Part shown: positions 28,501 through 43,500 of the stretch, piece by piece
How the letters are laid out: every line of letters begins with the position of its first letter
How positions within the stretch are numbered: position 1 is the first letter of the stretch
Assembly: GCF_050908995.1 (NCBI RefSeq)
Contig: NC_135118.1
Coordinates: 14,889,501 to 14,953,500 of the forward strand
Reading direction: 5' to 3'
Length of the DNA: 64,000 nucleotides
Origin: Andrena cerasifolii
Lineage: Eukaryota > Arthropoda > Insecta > Hymenoptera > Andrenidae
Program-made: the position numbers and the translations under genes
Notes under the pieces: model-generated
What the model was told of the DNA's origin: nothing
Seen by the model: only the letters and a program-made list of their open reading frames with translations
The model's database searches: none

Positions 28501-31500
28501 TGTTTAGCAAATCAGATAAGAGTAATACTAAAATGGTGTAAACTGGAGAGTTGAAGAAAATTTATTTTTATTACGAGTGCTACGAGTTTATTAAAAAAAA
28601 TATATATGTACTTGAATATATTTTATTAAATATCTGAATAATTGAATAAAATAGTTCTTTTATGGATAAAGCGAATATTAAATGTAATAATCAGTATTAT
28701 TTACACTAGTGTCCAGGTACTGGGACGTGTCCAGGTCATTTACCTTAAGTTCGCTTTGATTCTTGCAAAACCAATTCGAAATGTCACTCCCTTGAGGATC
28801 ATAGAAATTACCAAAATTTCCATAGGAGTTACAAAAAAATCCAGATCTCTTTCTGTTCCTTCAATCACTTTCCTTCGCACTGAAAGAAAAATTCTCTCAC
28901 TTTCTCGGTGGACTTTCACTTTCATTTTTCGTCGTGACGTTTAGTTGTCAGAAACCGTTTCGTCCAGCCACAATGGCGTGACTTTTCGAGTGCGATATCG
29001 ATGCTCAGCAGGCGAAAGAGACGTTCAGTTCACCGAATGGTTTTAAGTAAACATTTTGAGCAATTACTAGGAAATTTCTTGAGCTGTCAATTGAGGTAAA
29101 TTGCAATTATTAGCTTGCGTTAGACTAGCAATGGTGAATATTGGCAAGCACGAAAAAAAAATATGCATTTTAATGCCTTTCGATTGTTTAAATAATTACT
29201 TGCGGCCGCGTCGAGTTCTAAGTGTTCACACTCCTCGACCATTTTGGCCCCGCAAAGTGAATTGGCTTGCTTGATCAGCAGGTGAATGTTAATCGAGTTA
29301 TCGCCGTCCTGGCGGCGTTTCCCTCGCTCACTTTCGATCGTAAAGTCAAACAACTCCATTCGACTGGAAACAATGTACAGGAACCGATCGATCCCCGATA
29401 GTTTCCCTGCCCCGCGAGGCTTTTACAACCGGCTGAATTGAAGGTGAAAATTTAGAAATCTCGAAAGCTGGCACCGAGCTGAACGGAGTGAAACATCCAC
29501 GAAGCGTTTCAGCTAAGAAATTTCACGCTGGAAAAGCCATTCTAAGGCTGATGCCTGTTCTTGCTCCACGGTGGCTTTGAAACTGGTGTTTTTCCTCGAC
29601 AAATTTGATGCACGTTTTAGAGCAGAAGGAATTTCGTAAACGTGTTTAATATTCTTTTAGAAAACAGGCAAAGGACACCTTTCCCCTTCGAATTTTAAAT
29701 AAAACTTGGCATCAGAATTAAAATAGCTTCTGCACTGAATATAAGAAGCGACGAGCCTTTCGGTTAAAACTAAAAACGTTTTTAAACAATTTCAGGAGGC
29801 ATTCTTTGCCTTTCATAGTGAAACACTTAACAAAAGTTCGTTTTCAGTGTTAGACGATAAATTCCACGCAGAGTAGCTTCTTTAAAAAAATTCCCAGAAT
29901 GTCCTAAAATGTTTTTGTCATGATCCCACTTCGTGAAACACTGCACGAAGTTGTCCCTGGTTTGCAAACTTACCTGGATGAGTGCCTGTGGTTGCAGGTG
30001 CTTCAAGAATTCACCTTGCTGGTAGGTGTAAGAGGGCTGCTGCTGTTGTTGCTGTTGAAGCCTCAGTTCCGCCTGCATCGCAGCAACCGCTTCGGGGGTG
30101 CAGGTCGCTCGAGCTCGGACCCAGGCTGCTGCTAGTATGAAGCTTCCAAGGACCACAGTCATCGTGACCAAGGTGATGGCCGCGATCCTCGCGATTTGGA
30201 CCGCCGTGCTCTTTGGCCTCATGTATGCCTGAAACCAAAACAAATTTAATATCAAGGGCGTCCGGAGACTTTTTTCCGGGGGGGGGGGGGGGTAACTTTG
30301 GGTGATGGTAAAGAAAAATATACCCCTCTTAAGCAAGACCCTTTTTAACCCGTTTTATAGTGCCAATTTAATTATAAATTTAAAAATATTCTCTTTTTAA
30401 TATAAACTTAATAAAGATCAGTTTTGATAAATAAACGATTTTTTCTCAAAAGCCAGGGAGGGGCAACTTTGGGTGATGGTAAAGCAAAATATACTCCTCT
30501 TGCTTTTTTTAACCCGTTTTATAGTGCCATTTTAATTATATATTTAAAACCGAAATTTAAAAATATTCCCTTTTTAATATAAACTTTATAAAGATCAGTT
30601 TTGACAAATAAGCGATTTTTTCTCAAAAGCCAGGGGGGGGGCAACTTTGGGTGATGGTAAAGAAAAATATACTCCTCTTGTTTTTTTTAACCCGTTTTAT
30701 AGTGCCAATTTAATTATAAATTTAAAAATATTCCTTTTTTTAATATAAACTTAATAAAAATCAGTTTTGACAAATAAGCGATTTTTTTCTCAAAAGCCAG
30801 GGGGGGCAACTTTGGGTGATGGTAAAGAAAAATATACCCCTCTTGCTTTTTTTAACCCGTTTTATAGTGCCAATTTAATTATAAATTTAAAAATATTCTC
30901 TTTTTAATATAAACTTAATAAAGATCAGTTTTGACAAAAAGCGATTTTTTCTCAAAAGCCAGGGGGGAGGGAGCAACTTTGGGCGATGGTAAAGAAAAAT
31001 ATACCCCTCTTGCTTTTTTTAACCCGTTTTATAGTGTCAATTTAATTATAAATTTAAAAATATTCTCTTTTTAATATAAACTTAATAAAAATCAGTTTTG
31101 ACAAATAAGCGATTTTTTCTCAAAAGCCAGGGGGGGGGGGCAACTTTGGGTGATGGTAAAGAAAAATATACCCCTCTTCCTTTTTTTAACCCGTTTTATA
31201 GTGCCAATTTAATTATATATTTAAAACCGAAAATTAAAAATATTCCCTTTTTAATATAAACTTAATAAAGATCAGTTTTGACAAATAAGCGATTTTTTTC
31301 TCAAAAGCCAGGGGGGGGGCCTTTTGCACCCCCTCCGGACACCCATGCTTAATATGAAATAAGTGTCCACTGAAATTAGATTTTTAGAAATTTCTCAATC
31401 AGATTAATAAAGAATATTGATGGCTTCTATGTGACACGTGTTAAACACAAAACGCTGACGACGATATCAATACAAATGGAATAGTTTCTCTTTTCACACT

Positions 31501-34500
31501 TTCTCAGTAAAAAACTCTCTCTGAATGTTCATGTTCAAACCCTGCGTGCGCTGTCACAATTCACTGCTTTTAAAAACACCTGTCCCCCGCGCGTGTAAGT
31601 ACATCAGCATTCGCTGAAATATGTAGCTATGCAGGCAGTGTAACGATTACACGCAGCTCATTTACCGTAGTTCTTGAAAAATCTTGCTTTCATATCTCTA
31701 TTATTATGCGCTGCATTACTGTCAGATTAACTTATCGTTAGTGGAAAGAACTTGTGTGCAAGCTGATCTTAAAAATATGGCTGACGTGCGCGTAGGGAAT
31801 TCAATCCCGGGATCCCGGCTGTTTTTTGGATTCTAAAACTCCCGGGATTTGATATATCAAGTTATAACTTATCCCGAGAATATTTAAAAACGTAAATTAC
31901 TTTATGAACAACTGAAAAATATGAAAATGGAATCCAAAAAACAGCCGGGATCCCGCGATTGAATTCCCTACGTACGAGTCACATAGATTCAAGCTTTATG
32001 ATATATTAAATATTGTACACTAGCAATACGATTTTATTTTCTAAATAAGTAACATCTTACTACTCAGCAAACGGATGCAAAAAATCGCTAGATTACCTAG
32101 TTCTTGCCCCTACAACAGATCTGTCTTTACCAGAAGTGAAAGTGGTAAAACCTTTTAATACCATAATTGCCATTCGATCTCATTACCATTTTAAAGGATT
32201 TACCAAGTCTTTATCCTGAATTTAAAAGCCTCTCTCTTTCCATTTTCTTGTTGCCACTCATTACACTTGGATTCCGCTAAAGTAACTTACAAGGGAACAT
32301 CCCTAACCCGGACACTCAAAAAATTCTGAAACTTCGTAAATATGTAGGGAATTTCCTCCTGATTACAACGGAATTTTTGTTTGCTGCCCAAATTCACTCT
32401 AAGGGGGTGTAATTGACCCCTGCAAAATCCTGTTATTTTCCAATTTTCTGTTATAACTCGTGAACTGTAAAAAAATTTTTTACCAAATGCTAGATCTAAT
32501 CAAAACAACTGACTTTTGTCTGGAAACATTTTTTCTATCTCTTACAGTTCGCGAGTTATAACGCAAAATCTCGAAAATAGCCGAATTTTCGGGGGTTAAT
32601 TTGACCCCCTTCGAGTGAATTTGGGCGGCAAACAAAAATTGCGTTGTAATCAGGAGGAAATCCCCTACATATTCACAAAGTTTCGGAATTTTTTTAATTC
32701 TCGGCTAATGGGATCTTCCCTTGTTAAAATTACTGGTGGATCAGACCATGTGTACCCAACAAGGAAACATAATTTCGCAGGGCTACTTAGAAGCTTTGCT
32801 TTAATAAGGAGTAATCTTAATTCGATAAGTGCCGGGAGAAACGTGCCTCTGCGGAACTCATTACTCGAGGTTTTACGTCGCCGTTCCTGTCGGTTCCATT
32901 TTATGTTAATCCGCCGTCTATTTCGTGATTACATCGGCAGTCGCAACGAAGAAAGGAACGGCTAAGCCTGACTTCCGCGATGATCTCACTAGGTAGAAAT
33001 CAACCGGTAGCATAAATTTAACTACATTCGCACCAAGGCTCCTTGACGTGACTCGCGCTCGGCATACTCGCCTATCATTCCTCCAACCGTTTCGGAATAC
33101 TCTTCCAGAGATTTCCCACCTTAAAGCGGCGTCCTCTCGTGCCCATTCCATTTCTATGGTTATCTAAATTACGTGCTTTAGATAACGCCAGTTTAATGTA
33201 ACGGCGCGCACCGTTACCTACTCGCAATTCCTTTTTGCACCGTGGAGAAGATAAGGATACAAAACTGGAAGTAAGGTGACTGAACAATTTGCGATCCTAA
33301 TTCAAAACACTCTGGCTCCAATTAAATTCAAGTTCCCGAAGACTTCTGGGTCACAGCTTGTAACGTAATACTATTAATGCTAATGTTCGCGCAAAGCTGC
33401 TGTTACATAGGAATAATAAAACTTCTGCCGGCGAAAAGGACTCCTGAGAAACTGCACCGAGGCTTGTAGTTCTTTAAACAGAATCTCCAAGAAGCCTTCG
33501 CTGCTTCTTTCCCATCTAAACGAACCTATCCAGAATAAAACGCCGCGCGTGCACAAGGTGGATGCACGTGACAGCGGGACACGCGCATGAATCATTACAG
33601 GATAATGCAGCCGATGCAAACGTGTGCACGCAGAATGCAATCGCGTAAATGCGTGGAACTTCATGCTGGCTAGCCAACCGAGTCGAGGTCTTTTGTCGTT
33701 TCACGCTCTCCTTTCGCATGGGCTCGCAGCGATCGTTCCCACTCCGCGGGATGAAGCTAATCGCGGGAAAGAGTGAAAAATGAAATTGGAGAATCTCGCC
33801 GTTTACTTGCGTGCGTTTCTCTGCCCGCGCAAGAACGCAGGGGGAGGCCAGAGGTATAATGTGGAACACGAAACTCTCCTTGAAACGGAATTATAATGCC
33901 AGGCACTCTGAGGCTACTCTTTGTACTTTCATCGTGGAGGATCTTGATTGATACAAGCGTACAGTCAGCTTTCAATTTCCCGTCTGATCTGGCGTTTGCG
34001 ATCATGAGAATTATACCATCGACGACACGTGTCTTTAGCACTCGTTTCGTTAAGGGGACTAGGCAGTCGAAAAATTGTTTTTTTGTTTTTATTGCATTTT
34101 CCGAAAGTACTATCTTTTCTCAATACAATGCCGCTTGGTTTACAGTAAAATTCGCAAAATTGTAGATTTGACAGCTAAAAACGTCAGGTGGCAACCTACA
34201 GCGTCGTCTTTGCCCAGAAACTTTAAACGCGTTTTTCTCGAATATTTTTTTCTCTTCGTTTTTTCCGTGATTGCGAACGAATTGAGGTTCAGATCGACTT
34301 GGGAAAAATTACAGGATGTGTAGAATATGTGCTATTTCGGCGCAAACCTCTGATATGGTCCGTAAAAATTCGAGACTTGCATAAAAAAAATTAAGAAGTT
34401 AACGGATTTTTTTTTATGAAAGTCTCGAATTTTTACGGACTATATCAGAGGTTTGCGCCGAAAAAAAAAATTAAGAAGTCACCGGATTTTGTTTATGAAA

Positions 34501-37500
34501 GTCTCGAATTTTTACGGACCATATCAGAGGTTTGCGCCGAAAAAAAAAATTAAGAAGTCACCGGATTTTTTTTATGAAATTCTCGAATTTTTACGGAACA
34601 TATCAGAGGTTTGCGCCGAAATAGCACATATTCTACGCATCCTGTAATTTTTTCCAAGTCGATCTGAACCTCAATTCGTTCACAATCACGGAAAAAACGA
34701 AGAGAAAAAATATTCGAGAAAAACGCATTTAAAGTTTCTGGGCAAAGACGACGCTGTAGGTTGCCGCTTGACGTTTTTAGCTGCCAAATCTACAATTTTG
34801 CGAATTTTACTATAAACCAAGCGGGATTTTATTGAGAAAAGATAGTACTTTCAGAAAATGCAATAAAAAAGAACCTATTTTTCGACCGCCTAGTCCCCTT
34901 AAATCGTTTAGATTTTAGATCGATGTACAGATGAGCGCGCAAGAGGAGACAGACCGCTCTGCGGCCAGGCGGAAATGAGTCCGATAAAGTAAGTCTGGCT
35001 CTCAATAACTGTACCTTGACACTATTATCTTGCCTCGAACTCGTTCCGTTGCTCGGACACCTCGGCAATCGCGAAAATTCGACGCTGGTACGAGCGCATC
35101 ATCGATCTGGTTTCGCGCCCGCCCATGGTCTCGGTACCATCGCTCTGTAAATGTCGCTCGATATCGCCGATAGTGACACCAATTACCTAATAGCAAGCAA
35201 CGTTCACTCCATCAGTTAACCTCGCGGAGACTTTGAAATTAATTCAACGTTGTCCCCGTTCCCCTACAATTAGAGGCTTAATAAGGGAACGTTAGATCAC
35301 GGGATACGCGTGTAGATCGGTGGAAAATCCTACGAGAGGACTATGCTTCGACTAAGTAGGAGTCAAGATAAATAGAGGTTTTCTTCGTTGAATAAACTGA
35401 AGCGTCACGAGATGCACGGGAGTAATTCTGAAAATCCGAAGCGTGAGTAGCAACATTAGTCCAACAGATTCACGCTTGTCGATTAATCAGGGAGAAGCTC
35501 GCGTAGATGACGATAGAGCGGCGCACAGGGGCGAGTTTGCCCCAAAATCTGGCCAAAAGTCGAAATAGAAAGAATATAATATGCCGAAACAGTGCAATTC
35601 GTTGATGTCATATCTGAGCATAATTTCTTGCTGGTTGAAGAATTTAAAGTGCAGCTCTTTTGAAGATATGTCAGCTCAATGTTGACGATCGAAATTTACC
35701 TGTCAAAGTATTTACAAGGAGAGTATCCTAGGCGTCCGCCTCCGATTGCTTTGATTTTTGGATATACTTTAGAGGACCGAAAAATAAGATATACCTGCGT
35801 GTTTTTTTATAGCGGCCCGGTTTCATATTTAGGGGATGAAACCAACCCCCAAAGTTATAAGATTTTCAGGTGTTCGTCTCCGATTGCTTTCGTTTTTGGG
35901 TATGTTTCAGAGGATAAATCATAAGAAACAGGTGTCCTTTTATTTTTGCATGATTAGGGGGTGAAACCACCCCTCAAGTTTACAAGCTTTTCAGGTGTTC
36001 TTCTCCGATTGCTTTCGTTTTTGGGTATGTTTCAGAGGATAAATCATAAGAAACAGGTGTCCTTTTATTTTTGCATGATTAGGGGGTGAAACCACCCCTC
36101 AAGTTTACAAGATTTTCAGGGGTTCGTCTCCGATTACTTTCGTTTTTGGATATGTTTCACAGGACAAAAAAGTAAGAAGCAGGTGTCCTTTTATTTTGGC
36201 CTGTTTGCATGTTTAGAGGGTGAAACCACCTCTCCAGTTTCATAAGAATAATACCTGCCTCCGATCGCTTTGATTTTTATACAAGGTTTTTCATAAACTA
36301 ACCCAGACCTTTTTGAAAATAGTGCGGGTAAGCTTTATTCGACACGTGGCGAAATTTTCTTTAACGTTTATTCGTTATTCGAAATTTTATTTAAATACAA
36401 ATTTTGCCCTTCCATCTCTGGTGGAGTACCTACCGAAAACTTAGCTCATATTAATACGACGACTGGTTGTTAAGTAATGAAGGAGAACGCTTACCCCGAG
36501 TCAGACTCGGGTTAACCCGCGAGCCGGTTAAGAATTATAATTCTAATCAGGACAACAAATAAAATACTTAACGTTAAAAAAGAACGACATTCTTTCTTTT
36601 CAGAGTCATCTTATAATAAAATACTTCACCAATTTACCTTCCAATTAGAAATATTACTTTTGTCCAGGTTTCGGGGCAAATTCGCCACCGCGTGGCGTAC
36701 CAATTTCTGCGAAGATAAATCAGTGCGCCCCCCTCCCCTTCCCGTGCATCGACACGCGAAGGAAGCCTTGCGATCAGATGTAACACTTCGACTGTCGTGG
36801 GCACGTTTTCACGCCGAGGGATTTGCATCCTGTGATTCAGAAGGCCGTGCCGCGCTACGGTGTAACCCGTTCACATTTAAGGCGTACTTCCTCCGCCGCA
36901 ATTAATAATACGTCCGCGCGGGGATGGCTTCCATCGAATCCCTGATCCGCGGGTTAACATTCCCCCGGAGGGAAGACCCCGCTCTGCGGGCGATATTACG
37001 TGTGCCGGATTAATTGGTAAATTAATTGAAAAGGGCAAGCCGCTTGTGACAGAGACTGTACTTGCAACGTATTCGTAATGACCTCGATGCGGATGGACGA
37101 CTCTAAGGTGAGAGGCCTCCAGGAGATAGTAGGCCATCCGAGGCTGCCTTTATGCCGCTCGATCTGCCAGACAAAAGTAAACAGGCACTGTTGCCAGGCA
37201 CTCGGGACGAGAGGACTATTATACAGACGTACATGCTGCGGAACTAAAATTTTATTAAACCTTCCCTCTCCGACACGGCTTGACTCATCGTCGGCCATTG
37301 CCACTGGCAGAGTAGCGATGGAAACTTGGGGGATTGCACGCTGGTTTATGGCTCATCCTGCGTGATCGGGACAACTAGGGATGACTAGGGTTACCAAACG
37401 TACTGTAATATAGAGTATCTTATTATATTCTTGTGCGCTTCGCACGTGTTATTCACTTGCCCAACGTGTAGAAGACGCAGAAAGCAACAATATATTCCAA

Positions 37501-40500
37501 AAATTATATATATTTGTTTGTTCGTTTCTTCTACTTCATTTTCAGCATCAAAAGTAGAGTGTTTCAGGTTTCTTTGCCAATTTAATCGGTCTTCCATATT
37601 ACCTAGATACCATTTTTTTCGAAATGTCCATTTTCACTCTTTTCAGTTTTTTTTTTTTTTAGTAGAATTTCTATACATTTGAACTTTTTTTAACATTTGG
37701 ATATATCATAATGCATTTGTTCCTACGTCTCCGCGTGTCAGTTTTATTAAAAGAAAAATACAAATTCCTCTACTTTTGACTAGCTTTTGAAATCCGGTGG
37801 TCCATATTATATACGTTTACAGATCGCAGAATAAGGTCGAAAATCGCGAAATTCGCCGAAATCAGCGATTTCAATCTACAAATGGGTTTCTTTTTTTTTA
37901 ATTTTGAAAAAAGCAAACTTCACTATTTTCATCGCTATTCCGACCAGTTGCAATTTTTTTCAAAAAGACGAAACCCGTCACCTAGAAAACTAATTCCGCT
38001 AGTTTCTAAAAAAAAACTCAAGTCGTTTGGACCAATTTTAAAAAAGTTATGCGATTTTGAATAGCGTCAACTTACTTCCCGATGCGACTGTACGTACCTA
38101 CTGTTAGAAAAAGAAACTGTATGTAAAAATACCTACTATATTCCTTATGCACTGATGAAATTCTACAATCTTTACTTCTTATTTTATTCTAGGGCAACAC
38201 CAAAACTTCAATTTGCAAATTTAAATTTTTAACTTCTGAACGTGACTTAAAAAAAGTGCTGTCTATGATCTGTTTGTCAGAATTTATATAAAATAATTTC
38301 ATACTTTCTCTCTATTCCCGCCACTTCAGCTTTTACTGAGAGTATTTTTTCTATAATGAATGTGAAGTGGCGGGAAGAGAGAAACAGTCTATCTCTCATA
38401 AAAAATGAGTTCCTCATATATGTATGTTAATTTGGAATTTCAGTGCAATCAAACCTTTGACACATTTGTTTAAAGGAAATAAATGAATTCATAATGCAAA
38501 GTGCAGAAAAAAAATATACAATTAAAAAATAAGAAGTCGTTCTTTTAATCCAATTCTATTTTGTACCACTTTCCTCTGAAACGTACTATATTTCTTCACA
38601 ATGTACTATATTTTTCATCACCTTTGACCGTAGAGTATTAACACTTTAACTTTGTTGTAAGAGCTCAGTTTCATCAGTTACTTTATGTTCGATTAATAAA
38701 AGTTCTCGAGGATCGATTATTATATATTATTATTATTATTAATTATTATTATTTAAGGAACTGAAAGCAAGATAAATATAGAAGTGAAAGCACATTGTGA
38801 TTTTTTATACAGTTATCTCCACCGAAGGATTTAAGGTTTTAACTTTAAATCTATCTACTCTAACAACATTTCCAGGAAATCTACTTGTCGCAACTTTAAC
38901 TTCTTCAGAGTAGAATAAATGTTCCTGTCTAACAACCACGTCTTTCCAGATTCCAGAAGATAAAACTTTCAGTTAATACACTGCATTTTATAACAGTTTT
39001 CTCGGAAAAGAAAATATAACAGCCAGAAATTTAGTTATTTCATAATTAACAGGAAATTTTAATAATTTCATTCGACCCCTGATTGTTGGTAATGAATTCG
39101 TTATGTCGAGTGTTCTACACTCTTTAGGTAGTCGCTTGATAATATTGTGTCAAGGATCTTTAGGTTTCGATATCTACTATTTAAACGTGGTAAAACTAGA
39201 AATTAAGTGAATGATCTACAGTTCGATGGATATAATGTAATAAGAAGTGAACGGATGACGGATCACGAACTTTTGATCAGTAGTGTACGCACGCCCACTG
39301 AAGACCTTGATGATGTTGAAAACAGAGGAAGGTTTAACTACATTCCGGTATTCGTATGACAAATGTTTCAGAAAACCTGATTCTCGTTTGGCTTTTACCC
39401 TTTTTCGTCTCCATATTCAATTTCGAATAACACAAAACATTCGCCAGTGGAGACACGCAGTAGGGTAGATGCACCATTTGTTGCCACTTGAAGGTATCGT
39501 ACCAGTTTTGGCCACTTCTTAGAAAATATAATATTTTTCCGTGTAAGGACAAAATATTTACCATGTGAAATTCTCCACACAAGGCAAAGATAACTCGGCC
39601 ATTTTTTAATATTTTTGTATAGTATTTATGCAATATATGCACTAATACATGCTCTACACATAAGAAGTAAAGAAATAATTTTCAACCTCATAAGGGGAAT
39701 GTCCCAATTTCTGCTGATTTAAGAGGTAACTCGTCATAAAGAAGGAGTAAAAAATTTGTTCGCGATGAAAATTTGCAGAGTAATTGATTAATTCTTTAAT
39801 AATAAATCAACCAAATCAAAACTATTTCAGAAAGATATTTTAAGATGTTTAACTACTAGTAATTTATAATTAAATATATAATACTCTAAATGTCCTTATT
39901 TCTGCTCACGAAAAATAACGATGTATGTATCGCCCCAAGCTCGCGCAACATTCGCGTAAGTGTTTAATTAATTTAGAATTATTTTCTTGCAACTATAGTA
40001 CAAACGTAACGCGTATAATAATAAGAAAAATGCGAAACGAGCAGACATGGGGACATGAGCCGAAATTGGGACATTCACTTTAATAATAATCTGCAAGGAA
40101 TCTAAAAATAAGATAATTACGGCCACAAACGGTGCGTCTACCCTAGCGTTGTTCGATGAACCGAGGTTGAAAAATCACAACGAACGACTCGGCAAGTTAA
40201 GGTAATCGTACGGGACTTCGCATTTAACTCGTGAAGATACCCGTTGCGGCTAATTAAAATGGAGGAAGAGTGTGAGGAACGCTTGTCCGTCTTCCGCGAT
40301 CCAAACACTACGATACACAGGCAAACTTATGTCCATCAAGAAGTTTCACGACGACTATGGTAATTATATCTTGGAGTCTAAACACACTCCGCACAGGCGT
40401 TCCCAACTCTTTCTGCATTACGTTACCAAAGAATATTTTCTAAATATGCTTCTAAATATTTCTGCATAAAGAAATGTCTCTTCCTCCACGAAACTGGCCA

Positions 40501-43500
40501 GCAAGTGCGACAGAAATGGAGGAAAAGTACGCTAGAAATTACTTCAGCTGTTCCACGAATCGATCTCTGACATCTGCCTCGGCTTACATAAGACAGAAGT
40601 CTTGAACGCCAATTTGCGACGTGCAAAGTTGAGAATAAATAACAGTCATGCGGAGGCCAAGTGTAAAAATAATCGCGCTAGAATATTCTTCAACGAACGA
40701 TGTAAACTGTAGTTTTTCAATGGAGGCAAGGGTCTAGTAATACTAACTTTAGTATTTATACAGGGTAGGGTGGGGTTCAAAGTCCCGTCTTTCATATAAA
40801 CCTATGTAAAATTTAGTAATAACAATCTAGAGATATACGGTGTTATTTTGTATAAACCACAACTATTACTCTTTACTTCTACGAAGTTGTTGGATAATGG
40901 TGTTATTCTTTGTTGATTTATATCGCGAAATGTGTGTCAATTCAAAATTTGCTTAGGGTAAAAAGTCCTTAGTATCTTCTAACCAGCTTTTCGTGTAACA
41001 TAAAAAAATAAGTAGAAAAACTCTTTTCAAATCGATAAATATTTATCCAACCAATTTTTTTGGTGCACAGTATTGAAAGGAAATACTACGACAACCTTTT
41101 TTTTAAACAAAAGAATGAAAGTACAGGAGACAGATTCAGCTTGAGCAAGAAGTTGCACAATAATCTTGGCTCAACATGAAGATATAACTCTCTTTTAAGT
41201 ACTTTGGCCTTATTTCTTAAACTGAAATAATGTTAATATAAAAAAAAACAGGAAAAAAGATAGACAATTTACGAATTTACTAATTGGTTTGCTTCAACAA
41301 AGACAATCCCTCTTTTTAGTATATTAACATGACTTTTTTAACAAAAAATAAAAATATAAGTAAGGGACTTTTTGCCCCAATGGTACCTACCTCTATAGTT
41401 TCGCCGATATGTAGGTTCGAAAATATTATCGTCCAGAGATAAACAATATCGTGTACACATTACTAAAGGAACGTACAATCTTAACGTATTCACCTTATAC
41501 GCTGTTAAACTGTTGTTTACTTCGAATAACACAACAAAAACGACGTCCTTTTTTCGCTTCTGGATATACATACATAACGACATAGGCGTCATATGACACG
41601 CGCGAAATTTAATTTCAAAATTTAATTAGTTGTTTACGAATGGAGATTTTGCATTCGGGACTTTTTACCCACCGGACTTTTAGCCCCACTCTACCCTACA
41701 CCAAATAATGCTCTCTGCCTAAAAACCTCTGAGAGAAACATGCACGATTTTTTGGCCTTCCTATTGGTCCTTCTGTCCATTTAGTATAATCTGCTTTTAT
41801 ATTCCTTTTATTCCTTTTTTAATATGTTCCACCAATCCAACTGCAACTGATACAGATAATAGTTAAGTAGCGAGGCTTTACTCCTGATTTCTGCCGTAGC
41901 TGTCCCTCAAAGGTTTGTTTGCAAAAACACCCCCCAAAAAGTGAATTCCTTTATTTCCACCTTTAATGATTAATCTGAAATTTCAAAGAAAATATATGTA
42001 AGAGAACTAAATAGTACCTACTGCGTGCAATTTGAAGTATTCAAATATCTGAAGTAGTTGCTAAGAAAATAAACTGTAAAGTTCAGGGTTGTCATCCCCA
42101 TATCACCCTAACGAGAGGGGGTAGCGATCTGAAATTTCTCTCACAAGGAGAGGACACCATGGGGTAGACACCGATTTTGATGAGCCCTGGCACGATGAAT
42201 CTATATCGAAAATAAGTAAATAGGTGTCCGAGCGTTTCTGCCAATGGGCCTTAATAACAGAGATATTTACATGGAGATTATTAAAAATTTCATACTGGCC
42301 GTGGGGTTTTAGTGGATAAAAATCCCACACTACCCTGGCGCCGGGGGAGATTCCCTTCTGGAGGCGTCGGAGTGCCTTTTAAAGATTACCCCAAGTTAAA
42401 AAAAAAATATAAAACAAAATTTATAAAAAAAATTTATAAAGTTTTTTTTTAACGTGGAGACATCTTCAAAAGGCACCCCTACGCCTCCAGAAGGGAATCT
42501 CGCGCGGACGCCAGGGTAGTGTGGGATTCTTACTCACTAAAACCCCACGGCCACTATGAAATTTTTAATAATTTACATGTAAATATCTTTATTATTAAGG
42601 CCCATTAGCAGAAACGCTCGGACACCTATTTACTTATTTTCGACACAGATCCAGCGTGTCAAAGTTCATCAAAATCGGTGTCTACCTGGTGGTGTCCTCC
42701 CCTTGTTTTTTTTTCAGACAGAGAGCACTATTTGCTGTGCATAAATACTAAAATCGGGGTCCGCTAAGCAAACTTCCTATAAAATTTGCGCCTCGACAAG
42801 TGGAAGGTGCGTAGACAAACGAAAGGGCTCCGGGGTGAAAAGTTCCGCGGGAGCATTAACGAAATAATGAAAAGCGTGATGTTACGTGATGTTGCAGGAA
42901 ATTCAAGTTTCAATTACTTGCTATTCAAATAATAGCAGGATGGTCGCATTATGAAATGATTACTATCTACGCCCCGTGTGCTAGCAACTCGGATGCACAC
43001 TCGGCTGTGCGCGCAAACCAAGCATTAAAGTCTCCGGGCACGCACGACGTGGCCAGCTAAGATCGCTCTGCTCAGAACCACCCTTTCTAACTGCAATTTC
43101 GATTCAACAATACTCTCGCAATATTAGACACACAGTGGCTCGCATTAATATTCGGATACTTTTTAAATTCGCTTAACTTTTTTTTAGAATTGGTCCAAAC
43201 AACTTGAGTTTTTTTGAGAAGCTAGAAGGATTAGTTTGCTAACTGACGCGTTTCGTCGTTTTGAAAAAAAAATGTATTTGGTTGGAATAGCGAAAAGAAT
43301 AGTAAAGGTCGATTTTTAAACTTTTTTTTGTGAGCCTGTAATGAAAATTTAAAAAAAAACCGTTTGTAGATTGCAGTAAGTTGTATACGTGCCTAAAATT
43401 TCATCAAAATCGGTTAACGTTGCTCCGAGCTACAAACGTTTAAAGATCGCAGAATAAGGTCGAGAATCGCTGATTTTGGGAATTTTCGCGATTAATTTTT

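Noticed and set aside
29120..29359. Minus-strand frame beginning MELFDFTIESERGK, 0.6 kb downstream of exon 2
   Set aside because: True ATG and protein-like start, but it lies in intron 2, is not in a splice-compatible context and has no recognised domain.
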